A stretch of 64,000 nt of DNA, from contig MGTZ01000002.1 of NCBI GenBank assembly GCA_001799715.1, positions 39,784 to 103,783 on the forward strand, given 5' to 3'. This stretch comes from Elusimicrobia bacterium GWB2_63_16. Lineage in GTDB: Bacteria > Elusimicrobiota > Elusimicrobia > Elusimicrobiales > UBA9959. A program made the position numbers and the translations under genes. The number at the start of each line of letters is the position of its first letter. Position 1 is the first letter of the stretch. This document shows, piece by piece, positions 41,187-48,628 of this stretch. The notes under the pieces are model-generated. The model made no database searches. It saw only the letters and a program-made list of their open reading frames with translations, and had not been told where the DNA came from.

Positions 41187-42029
41187 ATGCCGCTGATACA
41201 TTTGTTCAGGCGCTGCGATCAGCGCTGCGTGTTCTGCTCCTACCCGGCCGACGCCGGGGAGGACGCCCCCGCGGTCTTGAAGGACTGGCTGCGCGAGATA
41301 GCGGCCATGCCGCCGGGCCCCGTGCAGATCTCCGGCGGGGAACCGCTGCTGGCCGGGACGGACAACCTCTGCCTGCTGCTGGCCGCGGTGAAGAAACTGG
41401 GCCGCAAGGCGGAACTGCAGACCAACGCGATAGCCGCCGCAGCCCTGCCCGCCGCGGAATTGGCGCGCCTGGCGAAAGCCCTTAACGCTGCCGGGGGCTA
41501 TTTCAACGTCAATTTCCCCGCCGCCTCCCCGGCCGCGGACTACAGGATCACCAAAACCCGCGGCGCTTTCGCCAAAAGGCTGGCCGGGGTGCGGCGGCTC
41601 CTGAAGGCCGGCGCCGCCGTGCGGCTCACCTGCGTGATCAGTTCCTTGAATTTCAAGCGCCTGCCCGCCTTCGCGGCTTTCGCCGCTAAAAAACTGAAAG
41701 GCGTCGCCTGGCTGCAGTTCAGCTATATCAAGGGCGTCGGCCGCGCCGAGGCCCGCTATTTGCCGGCTTACGGAGAGGTGAAGCCGTACCTGCTGGAGGC
41801 GCTGGAGCTGTGCCGGACCGTCGGCCTGCGCTGCGACGTGGACCATATCCCGCCCTGCTATCTCGGCGGCTTCTACCGGCTCAACGTCGATATTGTTAAA
41901 ATGAAGGAAGGCCGTCCCGGCCCGCACCTGCGGGAGAAGGCCCGGGTGCCCGCCTGCCGCGGCTGCCGTTTCCTGGCCCTGTGCCCGGGCCCGCGCAAGG
42001 ATTATATGGCCGCGCATAAAAAACTATGA
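41187..42029 (+). CDS. Radical SAM protein (third member of the U32-linked sister group)
   Basis: 280 residues, the shortest rSAM here. C10-x3-C14-x2-C17 ('CDQRCVFCSYP'), 'ISGGEPLLAG', 'FNVNFPAASPAADYR', 'FSYIKGVGRAEAR', 'IPPCYLGGFYRL' and 'CRGCRFLALCPG' align with the proteins at 28945 and 31581; the E-[FL]-x-P tail is missing. It overlaps the cysteine-desulfurase-like gene (ATGA), a unique arrangement in the island. It may add or remove sulfur, or serve U32 pair C at 46-47.5 kb (inference). Confidence 0.82.
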   Translation: MPLIHLFRRCDQRCVFCSYPADAGEDAPAVLKDWLREIAAMPPGPVQISGGEPLLAGTDNLCLLLAAVKKLGRKAELQTNAIAAAALPAAELARLAKALNAAGGYFNVNFPAASPAADYRITKTRGAFAKRLAGVRRLLKAGAAVRLTCVISSLNFKRLPAFAAFAAKKLKGVAWLQFSYIKGVGRAEARYLPAYGEVKPYLLEALELCRTVGLRCDVDHIPPCYLGGFYRLNVDIVKMKEGRPGPHLREKARVPACRGCRFLALCPGPRKDYMAAHKKL

Positions 42030-43276
42030 ACCCGAAAATAGCCGCCCTCAGGAAGGAATTTCCCGCGCTGGACGAGGATTTCGGCGGGCGCAGGCTGGTC
42101 TACCTCGACAGCGCCTGCACCGTGCTCAAGCTGCGCTGCGCGGCCGACGCCCAGCGCCGGCACATGCTGCTGCTGGGCGGCTGCGGCGGCAGGCGCTCCA
42201 TGCACTCGCTGGCTTCGGCGATGGAGGAGGATTTCCTCGCCGCCCGCGCCCGGGTGGCCGGCTTCATGGGCGCCGCCTCGCCCGAAGAGGTCATCTTCTG
42301 CTCCGGCGTCACCGACGCGGCCAACCTGCTGGCCAACTCCTTCCCGTTCACGCCGCGCCGCAACGAAGTGGTGCTGTCCCCGCTGGAACACAACGCCGTC
42401 TTCCTGCCCTTCGAGCGCCTGGCCGCCGCCGGCCGGATAAAGCTCCGCGTGGCCCCGCTGGACGGTTTCCGCGTAGACCTGCGCGGCCTGGCCCGGCTGA
42501 TAGGGCCGCGCACCGCGCTGGTCTGCGTGAACCACGCCTCCAACATCTTCGGCGGCGTGTCGGACGTGGCCGCCGCGGCCCGCCTGGCGCATGACGCCGG
42601 CGCCTATCTTTTCTGCGACGACGCGCAGTACGCCCCCACGCACGGCGGGGGAGGGGCGGCGCTGGGCGCCGACGCGGCGGCCTTCTCCGGCCACAAGCTG
42701 GGCGCGCCGTTCTTCACCGGCGGGCTCTACGTGCGCCGGGCGCTGCTGGAGCGGCTGCGCCCGTGGCGCGTGGGCGGCGGCACGGTGGAGAAAGTGACCG
42801 GCGCCGGCGGCCGCTACTCCGCCACCTACCTCGGCGGCTACCAGGGCTTCGAGGCCGGCGTGCAGAACTATTCCGGCGCGGCCGGCCTGAGCTCGGCCAT
42901 AGCGCGCCTGGAGCGGGCGGGTTTCGCCGCCATCAGGGAACATGTCTCTGGCCTGGTGGCCGGGGCCCTCGACGAGCTGGAAGGCGTGAAGGCCGTGAAG
43001 GTGCTGGGCAGCCGCGAGGACCTGCTGCGGGGTTCGCTGATCACGCTGGCTCCGCTGAAGAAGAGTTTTTCGGTGCCGGACTTCGCGCTGTACCTGAACT
43101 CCGCGGTTAAGGGGCGCATGGTCGCCGTGCGCACCGGCCGCCACTGCGCCGACCTGGCCTGCCTCAACTCCGGCTACAGCGAGACGGTGCGCATTTCGTT
43201 CTTCGCCTACAATACCCCGGCCGACGCCGCCTGCTTTACCGCGGCCCTGCGCAAATACCTGCACCTGGCCGGCTAA
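42026..43276 (+). CDS. Class V aminotransferase, SufS/CsdA-like cysteine desulfurase
   Basis: 416 residues. Cysteine desulfurases take sulfur from cysteine via a PLP enzyme for Fe-S clusters or thiolation. Visible residues: 'PLEHNAVFLPF' (His stacking on PLP), 'FCDDAQYAPTH' (Asp and Gln contacting PLP), 'FSGHKLGAPFF' (Schiff-base Lys) and 'VRTGRHCADLAC' (catalytic Cys and substrate Arg). This fits the SufS/CsdA type. Coupling to an rSAM gene suggests it supplies sulfur for a reaction or for the many clusters of the island; a class V lyase acting on another amino acid remains possible. Confidence 0.82.
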   Translation: MNPKIAALRKEFPALDEDFGGRRLVYLDSACTVLKLRCAADAQRRHMLLLGGCGGRRSMHSLASAMEEDFLAARARVAGFMGAASPEEVIFCSGVTDAANLLANSFPFTPRRNEVVLSPLEHNAVFLPFERLAAAGRIKLRVAPLDGFRVDLRGLARLIGPRTALVCVNHASNIFGGVSDVAAAARLAHDAGAYLFCDDAQYAPTHGGGGAALGADAAAFSGHKLGAPFFTGGLYVRRALLERLRPWRVGGGTVEKVTGAGGRYSATYLGGYQGFEAGVQNYSGAAGLSSAIARLERAGFAAIREHVSGLVAGALDELEGVKAVKVLGSREDLLRGSLITLAPLKKSFSVPDFALYLNSAVKGRMVAVRTGRHCADLACLNSGYSETVRISFFAYNTPADAACFTAALRKYLHLAG

Positions 43277-43308
43277 CGCCCCGAAGCGAGGGCCTGCCCG
43301 CGGGCGAT

Positions 43309-43337
43309 TTACAAAGCCGAGGGCTATTGGATAGAAT
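43309..43337 (+). promoter_or_regulatory. Probable sigma-70 promoter of the YgeY-like gene
   Basis: TTACAA (43309-43314), 17 bases, TAGAAT (43332-43337). It lies 26 bases before the ATG at 43364, which has a clear GGAGG ribosome site. Confidence 0.6.
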
Positions 43338-43363
43338 ATGAACAGCAGAACGGAGGAAAAACA

Positions 43364-44554
43364 ATGAACAACGCCGAACTTATCCGCAAAGCAGCCGACA
43401 AATACAAGAAGGACATAGTCGCTTTCGCCCGCAACATCATCCGCACCCCCAGCTTCTCAACCCAGGAAGGCAAGCTCGTGGAACTGATCAAGAAGGAAAT
43501 GGTAAAGGTCGGTTTCGACAAGGTCAAGATCGACGCGATGGGCAATATCATCGGTTTCATCGGTCACGGCAAGAAGAAGATCATGATGGACGCCCACATC
43601 GACACCGTCGGTATCGGCGACCCCAAGGCCTGGAAGATCGACCCGTTCGCGGGCATCTACAAGAACGACACCATTTACGGCCGCGGCGCCACCGACCAGA
43701 AGCTGTCGATGGCCTCGATGGTCTACGCCGGCAAGATCATAAAGGACCTCAAGCTCGAAGGCGACTACACCCTGATGGTGGTCGGCTCCGTGATGGAAGA
43801 GGACTGCGACGGCCTGCCGCTGCTGCACATCATTAACAAAGAGAAGATCCGCCCCGACTTCGTGGTGATCACCGAGCCCACCGACCTGAAGGTCTACCGC
43901 GGCCATCGCGGCCGCATGGAGATGAAGGTCGTCACCAAGGGCCGCTCCTGCCACGCCTCCGCTCCCGAGCGCGGCGACAACGCCGTCGTGAAGATGGCCG
44001 ACATCACCAAGGAAATTACCGCCCTCAATAAGAAGCTGAAGAACGACAAGTTCATCGGCAAGGGCACCGTGGCCGTGACCTCGATAGAGTGCAAGACCCC
44101 CTCGCTCAACGCCGTGCCCGACGAATGCACGATCTACCTTGACCGCCGCCTGACCATTGGCGAGACGCTCAAGAGCTCGGTGGCCGAGATACAGCGCCTG
44201 CCCTCCGTGAAGAAGGCCAAAGCGAAGGTGGAAGTGCTGCATTACGACGCCGTGGCCTGGACCGGCCTGAAGGTGGGCCAGGAAAAATATTTCCCGACCT
44301 GGGTGCTGCCCCGCGCTCACAAGCTGGTGAACGCCGGCGTGGAAGCCGGCAAGGTGGCCCTGAACAAGATGCCGGTGGTAGACAAGTGGGTGTTCTCCAC
44401 CAACGGCGTGGCTTCGGCCGGCCGTCTGGGCATCCCCACCATCGGTTTCGGCCCCGGCAACGAGGTGCACGCGCACACCGTCAACGAGTTCATGCCCGCG
44501 GAGGACCTGGTGAAGGCCGCCGCGTTCTACGCCGCGCTGCCGCAGTATCTGTAG
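43364..44554 (+). CDS. ygeY: YgeY-type M20 family hydrolase
   Basis: 396 residues, matching E. coli YgeY length. Metal-site motifs of M20/M28 zinc hydrolases are present: 'MMDAHIDTVGIGD' and 'YGRGATDQKLSMASMVYAGKIIKDL', 'SVMEEDCDGLP' and 'VITEPTDLKVYRGHRGRMEM'; 'SCHASAPERGDNAV' and 'PVVDKWVFSTNGV' are nearly identical to what I recall of YgeY. YgeY belongs to the selenium-linked YgeW/YgeX/YgeY set of unknown pathway, perhaps removing a carbamoyl or acyl group from an amino compound. The YgeW-like gene lies 4 kb away on the other strand. Confidence 0.88.
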   Translation: MNNAELIRKAADKYKKDIVAFARNIIRTPSFSTQEGKLVELIKKEMVKVGFDKVKIDAMGNIIGFIGHGKKKIMMDAHIDTVGIGDPKAWKIDPFAGIYKNDTIYGRGATDQKLSMASMVYAGKIIKDLKLEGDYTLMVVGSVMEEDCDGLPLLHIINKEKIRPDFVVITEPTDLKVYRGHRGRMEMKVVTKGRSCHASAPERGDNAVVKMADITKEITALNKKLKNDKFIGKGTVAVTSIECKTPSLNAVPDECTIYLDRRLTIGETLKSSVAEIQRLPSVKKAKAKVEVLHYDAVAWTGLKVGQEKYFPTWVLPRAHKLVNAGVEAGKVALNKMPVVDKWVFSTNGVASAGRLGIPTIGFGPGNEVHAHTVNEFMPAEDLVKAAAFYAALPQYL

Positions 44555-44581
44555 GCTCAGCTCCGCGCCGCTGGAGGAAAA

Positions 44582-44611
44582 GCCGCCGTCCAAAACCTGA
44601 TGGACGGCGGC
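44582..44611. terminator. Perfect 10-bp hairpin after the YgeY-like gene
   Basis: GCCGCCGTCC and GGACGGCGGC flank a ten-base loop, 27 bases after the stop. No T tract follows, so termination is uncertain. An ATG at 44600 falls in the hairpin's loop, which argues against it as the start of the next gene. Confidence 0.45.
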
Positions 44612-44620
44612 GCACCGGGC

Positions 44621-46021
44621 ATGAAATCAAGAAAGCTCGACGTCTTATTTATTCATGTAGGACGGCGGTCCGCGGACCATTGCGATACGCTGATAATGCC
44701 GGTGGGGCTGGTCATGCTGGCCGACCACCTCGAGCGCCACGGTTTGGCCGCCGGAGTTCTGAATCTTTCCGTGGAGCTGCTGGAAAACCCTCGGTTCAAT
44801 GTGGAGAGATTCATAGAGCGCTGCGGACCGGGGGTGCTGGCTTTCCCGCTGCACTGGCATTCACAGCTGAAAGACGCCCTCGCCTGCCTGGCGCGCCTGA
44901 AACGCCGCTTCCCACAAAAAACGACAGTTGCCGGGGGGTTCTCCGCCTCTCTTTTCTTCCGCGATATTCTGGCCCTGCCCGGCGCCCCCGACTTCATCAT
45001 CCGCGGGGATGCCGAAAAGCCGCTGCTGGCGCTTTGCCGTTCGCTGCTGCGGGGAGTTCCCGGGCTGGCGCGCGTGCCCAACCTGGCCTGGCGGCGCCAG
45101 GACGGGACCGTAGAGGCCACCCCGCAGAGCTACGTCGCGACTGGACGGGACCTCTCCGGGCTTTCTTACGCCAATCTCGACCTGATCCTGAACAAAGAAA
45201 ACGTAATGAAATATTCGGATGAGCAGGAGGCGCCGCTGCGCCGCCGCCCTGGGGAGCGGCCGCCGGACTGCGGCAAAGTCTTTTACGTGGCGGGCCGCGG
45301 TTGCGCCAACGAATGTTCTTTCTGCGGCGGCGCCAGCGGGACTCAGGCGCTGGCCAACGGAAGGCGGGGCGCTATTTATAAGCCAGCCGGCACGGTGGTG
45401 AAGGACTTGCGTCTGTTGTTGGCCGCCGGCGTCAGGAAGGTGCATTTCGCTTTCGATCCTCTGCCCCGCGCCGGCTATTATCCGGACCTGTTTTCCCGGC
45501 TGCGGCGGGCCGGGCTGCGGTTTAAAGCCACTTTCGAGGCTTTCGGGCTGCCGACGGAGCGTTTTCTGCGCGCCTACGCCGAAGCGCTGCCGGGGTCACG
45601 GGTGATCGTCTCCCCCGAGTCCGGCAGCGAGCGCGTGCGGCGGCTCAACCGGTGTGACTTCTACAAAAATCCGGACTTGTTGTCCCGGCTGGCGCTGATG
45701 AAGTCGCTGGGGCTGGAGCATACTGTCTGCTTCAGCGTCGGACTGCCGTTCGAGACGCGCCGGGATTTTTTGGCGACCCTGCGGCTGGCCGGCAAGGTCA
45801 AAAAACTCTGTCCGAAAGGGGAGGTCTTTATGAGCCCCATACAGCTCGAGCCCTTCTCTCCGCTTTACCGGACGCCGCAGAAATACGGCGCCTCGCTTGA
45901 TTGGACCTCGCTGAAGGATTTCCTTGAGCAGAAGCCGCGGACGCTGGGCTATTCCGCCGGTCTGATGGGGGAGCGGGAAGTATGGGAGAAGGCGGCGCTG
46001 TTCAACCGCGCTATGCGTTGA
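44621..46021 (+). CDS. Cobalamin-binding-domain radical SAM protein (class B type)
   Basis: 466 residues from ATG 44621; the ATG at 44600 sits inside a hairpin. Residues 1-170 form a B12-binding-like Rossmann domain ('LDVLFIHVGRRSA', 'LIMPVGLVMLADHLERHGL', 'TVAGGFSASLFF') without the DxHxxG cobalamin motif, as in many members. The rSAM motif is C228-x3-C232-x2-C235 ('CANECSFCGGA'). Related enzymes methylate unactivated carbon or phosphorus or rearrange rings (BchE-like). 'VIVSPESGSERVRRL' is typical of the family. Its last 11 bases overlap the convergent U32 gene. Confidence 0.85.
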   Translation: MKSRKLDVLFIHVGRRSADHCDTLIMPVGLVMLADHLERHGLAAGVLNLSVELLENPRFNVERFIERCGPGVLAFPLHWHSQLKDALACLARLKRRFPQKTTVAGGFSASLFFRDILALPGAPDFIIRGDAEKPLLALCRSLLRGVPGLARVPNLAWRRQDGTVEATPQSYVATGRDLSGLSYANLDLILNKENVMKYSDEQEAPLRRRPGERPPDCGKVFYVAGRGCANECSFCGGASGTQALANGRRGAIYKPAGTVVKDLRLLLAAGVRKVHFAFDPLPRAGYYPDLFSRLRRAGLRFKATFEAFGLPTERFLRAYAEALPGSRVIVSPESGSERVRRLNRCDFYKNPDLLSRLALMKSLGLEHTVCFSVGLPFETRRDFLATLRLAGKVKKLCPKGEVFMSPIQLEPFSPLYRTPQKYGASLDWTSLKDFLEQKPRTLGYSAGLMGEREVWEKAALFNRAMR

Positions 46022-46703
46022 CGACCAGGCGGGTGACGCGCCGGGGGCCGGCCGCCAGGCTGGCGCGGGCGGTCTCTTCCGGGCAAACCCGCAGATAAGA
46101 GTTGCCGCGAACGAACATCCTCTTCACCACGGCTGATTCCAGCGGCTGCGCCCGGCCCGCGCACGCGGCGCGGCATTCCGAGCAGAAGCCGCCGGCCAGG
46201 CGGCAGTAACGGCTATGCGCGAGGTAAATGTAGGGCGCGTACAGGTGGCAGCGGTAGTCCGGTCCCGGCGGCAGATAGCCGCAGCTTTCGGCCGAGTCCG
46301 CTTCGAACGCGTTCACCGCGGTCCGTTTCAGGAAAGCCAGGAAAAAAGGTGAGCGCAGTGAGTGCTGCAGAGACTGCACCAGCACCCGTCCCAGCGTCAG
46401 CCGCGGCCGCCGTCCGCTGACCGCGGCCAGGCGGCGCAGCAATCCGATATCGTTAACTATCACCTCTTCGCAGAGGCGCTCGGAAAGGGCGGCTTCCGCC
46501 GCGCCCAGGCCGGCCTGCGTCAGCAGCGGGGTCAGCAGGGCCAGACGCTTGCCCGGATGCCTGCGCGCCGCCTGCCTCAACCGGGCCGCCGTGGGCAGCC
46601 GCGCCTCGCAGAACTCGTCGCCTATGTAGAGCAGGTCCGCTTTCGCGAGGGCCGCCTTCTCCGGCTCGGGACCGGCAGGGTTGAGCACCAGCGCGAACTC
46701 CAT
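46011..46703 (-). CDS. U32-family protein, UbiV-like (pair C, small subunit)
   Basis: 230 residues. 'LLYIGDEFCEARL' holds the early UbiV-type Cys; 'HSRYCRLAGGFCSECRAAC' holds the others, with one extra Cys compared with pairs A and B. It starts two bases after the UbiU-like gene. Its 3' end overlaps the end of the B12 rSAM gene by 11 bases with no terminator between. Confidence 0.77.
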   Translation of the reverse strand: MEFALVLNPAGPEPEKAALAKADLLYIGDEFCEARLPTAARLRQAARRHPGKRLALLTPLLTQAGLGAAEAALSERLCEEVIVNDIGLLRRLAAVSGRRPRLTLGRVLVQSLQHSLRSPFFLAFLKRTAVNAFEADSAESCGYLPPGPDYRCHLYAPYIYLAHSRYCRLAGGFCSECRAACAGRAQPLESAVVKRMFVRGNSYLRVCPEETARASLAAGPRRVTRLVVNA

Positions 46704-46705
46704 GC

Positions 46706-47518
46706 TCAGGCCTCCTCCGAAGCGCGCCGCAGGAACTCCTTGCGGGAGACGCCGGCCCGCAGCGCTTCTGAAATCCGCAAGACGGAGCGCAGCACGCTGC
46801 GCTTCTCTTCAAAAGTGCCGTCCCGGGGCATCTTTATGTGGCGCACGCCCAGGCGGTAGTAGTCCCGGATCATCTCCAGGCGCGCGGCCCAGGGGGGTTT
46901 AGGCATCCGCCAGGAGCGGCCCGCCAACGCGTGGGGCGCGGTGCAGTTTCTGGGGCTCTCGGTCTTGTTGATATCGTGCAGCGGGCAGACGCCGTCCACG
47001 TTGGGACAGAAGCAGTCCGGAAAATAAAAGATCTCGTAGGCCGGTCCGCGCACCTGACGCAGCACCGGGGAGAATTCCGCGGGCAGTACGTGTTGCGGTA
47101 CCACTATTCGCGCGAGGCGGAACCTCGCGTAAAAACGCGCCGCCTCCGCGTTGAAGCAGCCCGCGGTGGAACTGAGCACCAGCTTGGGGCCTGGCTCGCG
47201 GCTGGTGAAGTGGTCCAAAAGGAAGAGGTCCCTGACGATCAGGCCGTCCACTCCCAGGTCCAGCAGGCGCCGGATACTTGCAAGCACGCCCGCGTAGGCG
47301 GCTGGGCGGTAGATCTCGTTGGCGGCCAACAAGATCCTGCGGCCCATCGCGTGCGCGGCCCGGACGGCCGTTTTTACTTCGGCGGTCGAGGCGAATTGCT
47401 GGTTCGCGTACCATTTGCGGTGGTTTTCCACCTGTGGTACGCCGAAATACAGCTCTTCGGCGAATTCCGAAAAGTATTCCGCCTCGCGCGGGCTGACCAC
47501 GCCTGCCACGATCTTCAT
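46706..47518 (-). CDS. U32-family protein, UbiU-like (pair C, large subunit)
   Basis: 270 residues from the ATG at 47518; an in-frame ATG 15 bases upstream is inside the -10 region. 'EELYFGVPQVENHRKWYANQ' and 'RILLAANEIYRPA' are U32 motifs. 'DCFCPNVDGVCPLHDIN' carries the C-x6-C pair, and 'SPRNCTAP' a third Cys; the late position near 'LGVRHIKMPRDG' lacks Cys, as in pair B. A consensus TATAAT six bases before the ATG suggests a leaderless mRNA. Confidence 0.78.
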   Translation of the reverse strand: MKIVAGVVSPREAEYFSEFAEELYFGVPQVENHRKWYANQQFASTAEVKTAVRAAHAMGRRILLAANEIYRPAAYAGVLASIRRLLDLGVDGLIVRDLFLLDHFTSREPGPKLVLSSTAGCFNAEAARFYARFRLARIVVPQHVLPAEFSPVLRQVRGPAYEIFYFPDCFCPNVDGVCPLHDINKTESPRNCTAPHALAGRSWRMPKPPWAARLEMIRDYYRLGVRHIKMPRDGTFEEKRSVLRSVLRISEALRAGVSRKEFLRRASEEA

Positions 47519-47524
47519 GCTGGA

Positions 47525-47530
47525 ATTATA
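47525..47530 (-). promoter_or_regulatory. -10 box TATAAT, six bases before the U32 pair C ATG
   Basis: On the minus strand TATAAT, six bases (TCCAGC), then ATG at 47518. There is no ribosome site; it is the clearest leaderless candidate of the window. Confidence 0.5.
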
Positions 47531-47633
47531 CAATAAGAGCGGAAACGGAGGGGGCGGCCGGCCGGTTCAGGGGGGGCGCGCCGATGCGCATGCGGCCGGG
47601 CCGGCACCCGCGGGCGAAAGGGCCGTTGCCGGC

Positions 47634-47996
47634 CTACTTGGCGAAGCCGGGGTAGAGGCGCAACGCGCAGTCCGGACAGAGCCCGTGCGGGAATTGCGCG
47701 TCGGTGCGCTCCTTGATGTGCTTTTCCACCGGCTGCCAGACGCCCTTGTCGTCGAGTATCTTCTTGCGGGAGGCGCAGATGGGCGGCATGCCTCCCAGGG
47801 TCCTGACCTTGGCCAGCGCGGCTTCCAGGGCCGCCTTGTTCTTCTGCGGTTCGCGGGTGGCGTTGACCGGTTCGTCGTTGATGGCCGACATGGAGGTCAC
47901 TGCCCCGCTCCGCAGCAGCATGCTGCGTTCGCCGACGAGCAGCGCGGCGCCGGCGGCGCCGAGCGGCAGGCAGTCCGGGGACTGGGGGCCGCCCAT
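47634..47996 (-). pseudogene. Remnant of a signalling protein C-terminus
   Basis: The last 65 residues of this frame match the zinc-ribbon-like tail seen at the end of many PAS/GAF sensor and response regulator proteins ('ICAS-KKI-DDKG-W', 'FPHGLCPDCALRLYPGF'). The expected second Cys of the 'CASC' pair is Arg here, and the upstream 55 residues do not form a recognisable sensor or receiver domain. I read it as a truncated, decaying copy; a small standalone protein cannot be excluded. Confidence 0.5.
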
Positions 47997-48152
47997 ACCG
48001 TCGGAGAAATTAAGTCTGCCCCGGTCCGGCGGGGTTTTCAGCCGCCAAAAGTACTACTCCCCGGTAGGTCCAAAGACGATTGCGCCGGCCGCGCGGCCGC
48101 GCTACACTACATTCGTGGTTAATTTTAAGGAGGTTTATAAAAAACGCGGAAA

Positions 48153-48563
48153 ATGGAAAATACCCCCAACGAACGCCCCTTCCTCCTCTCTAAAGATATA
48201 CTCGATACGTCTAATTCCTTTGCCTGGTTCTTTATGGACGCCTTCTGGATGCTCGGCCTCAACGTCGCCGGGCTCGCCTTCATCGTTCCCACCGTGCTGA
48301 CCGGCCTCGGCCTGCTCTACATAGAGAAGCGCCCGGCGGTCTTCAGGATAAACCTGGCCATCAACTGCTGGATCTGGATGAACACCGCGTGGATGCTCTC
48401 CGACGCGCTGGGCAGGCCCGGCCTGCTGGTCTGGGCGAAGGCGATGTTCGCCGCGGGCGTGTTCTTCATCCTGGCGGCGCTGTTGTGCGCCGGCGGGTTG
48501 CGCGAGACCTTCTCCCACTTCCGCCGCTTCAGGACGCCGCGCTGGCTAAACGATAACGCCTGA
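48153..48563 (+). CDS. Small membrane protein, function unknown
   Basis: 136 residues with three hydrophobic segments ('VAGLAFIVPTVLTGLGLLY', 'INCWIWMNTAWMLS', 'AAGVFFILAALLCAGG'). AAGGAGG lies about 20 bases before the ATG, longer than usual spacing; no better start is visible. The C-terminus is basic ('FRRFRTPRW'). I recognise no family. It ends at a bidirectional terminator shared with the YgeW-like gene. Confidence 0.6.
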   Translation: MENTPNERPFLLSKDILDTSNSFAWFFMDAFWMLGLNVAGLAFIVPTVLTGLGLLYIEKRPAVFRINLAINCWIWMNTAWMLSDALGRPGLLVWAKAMFAAGVFFILAALLCAGGLRETFSHFRRFRTPRWLNDNA

Positions 48564-48581
48564 ACCCCGCCGCGGCGCAAA

Positions 48582-48616
48582 AAAACCGGGCTCCCCGCGG
48601 AGCCCGGTTTTCTTTT
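48582..48616. terminator. Bidirectional Rho-independent terminator
   Basis: Perfect 13-bp stem AAAACCGGGCTCC / GGAGCCCGGTTTT with a four-base loop; T tracts on both strands (TTTTCTTTT on plus). It lies between the convergent genes ending at 48563 (+) and 48629 (-). Confidence 0.9.
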
Positions 48617-48628
48617 GCGGCGCGCCTT

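Noticed and set aside
20296-42029. PQQ, mycofactocin or thiopeptide cluster
   Set aside because: There is no PqqA/MftA-like precursor, PqqD-like chaperone, YcaO or LanB homologue; only general radical SAM similarity.
44600-44620. Earlier ATG at 44600 for the B12 radical SAM gene
   Set aside because: It lies in a perfect hairpin, with no ribosome site, and adds only seven Gly-rich residues before the domain.
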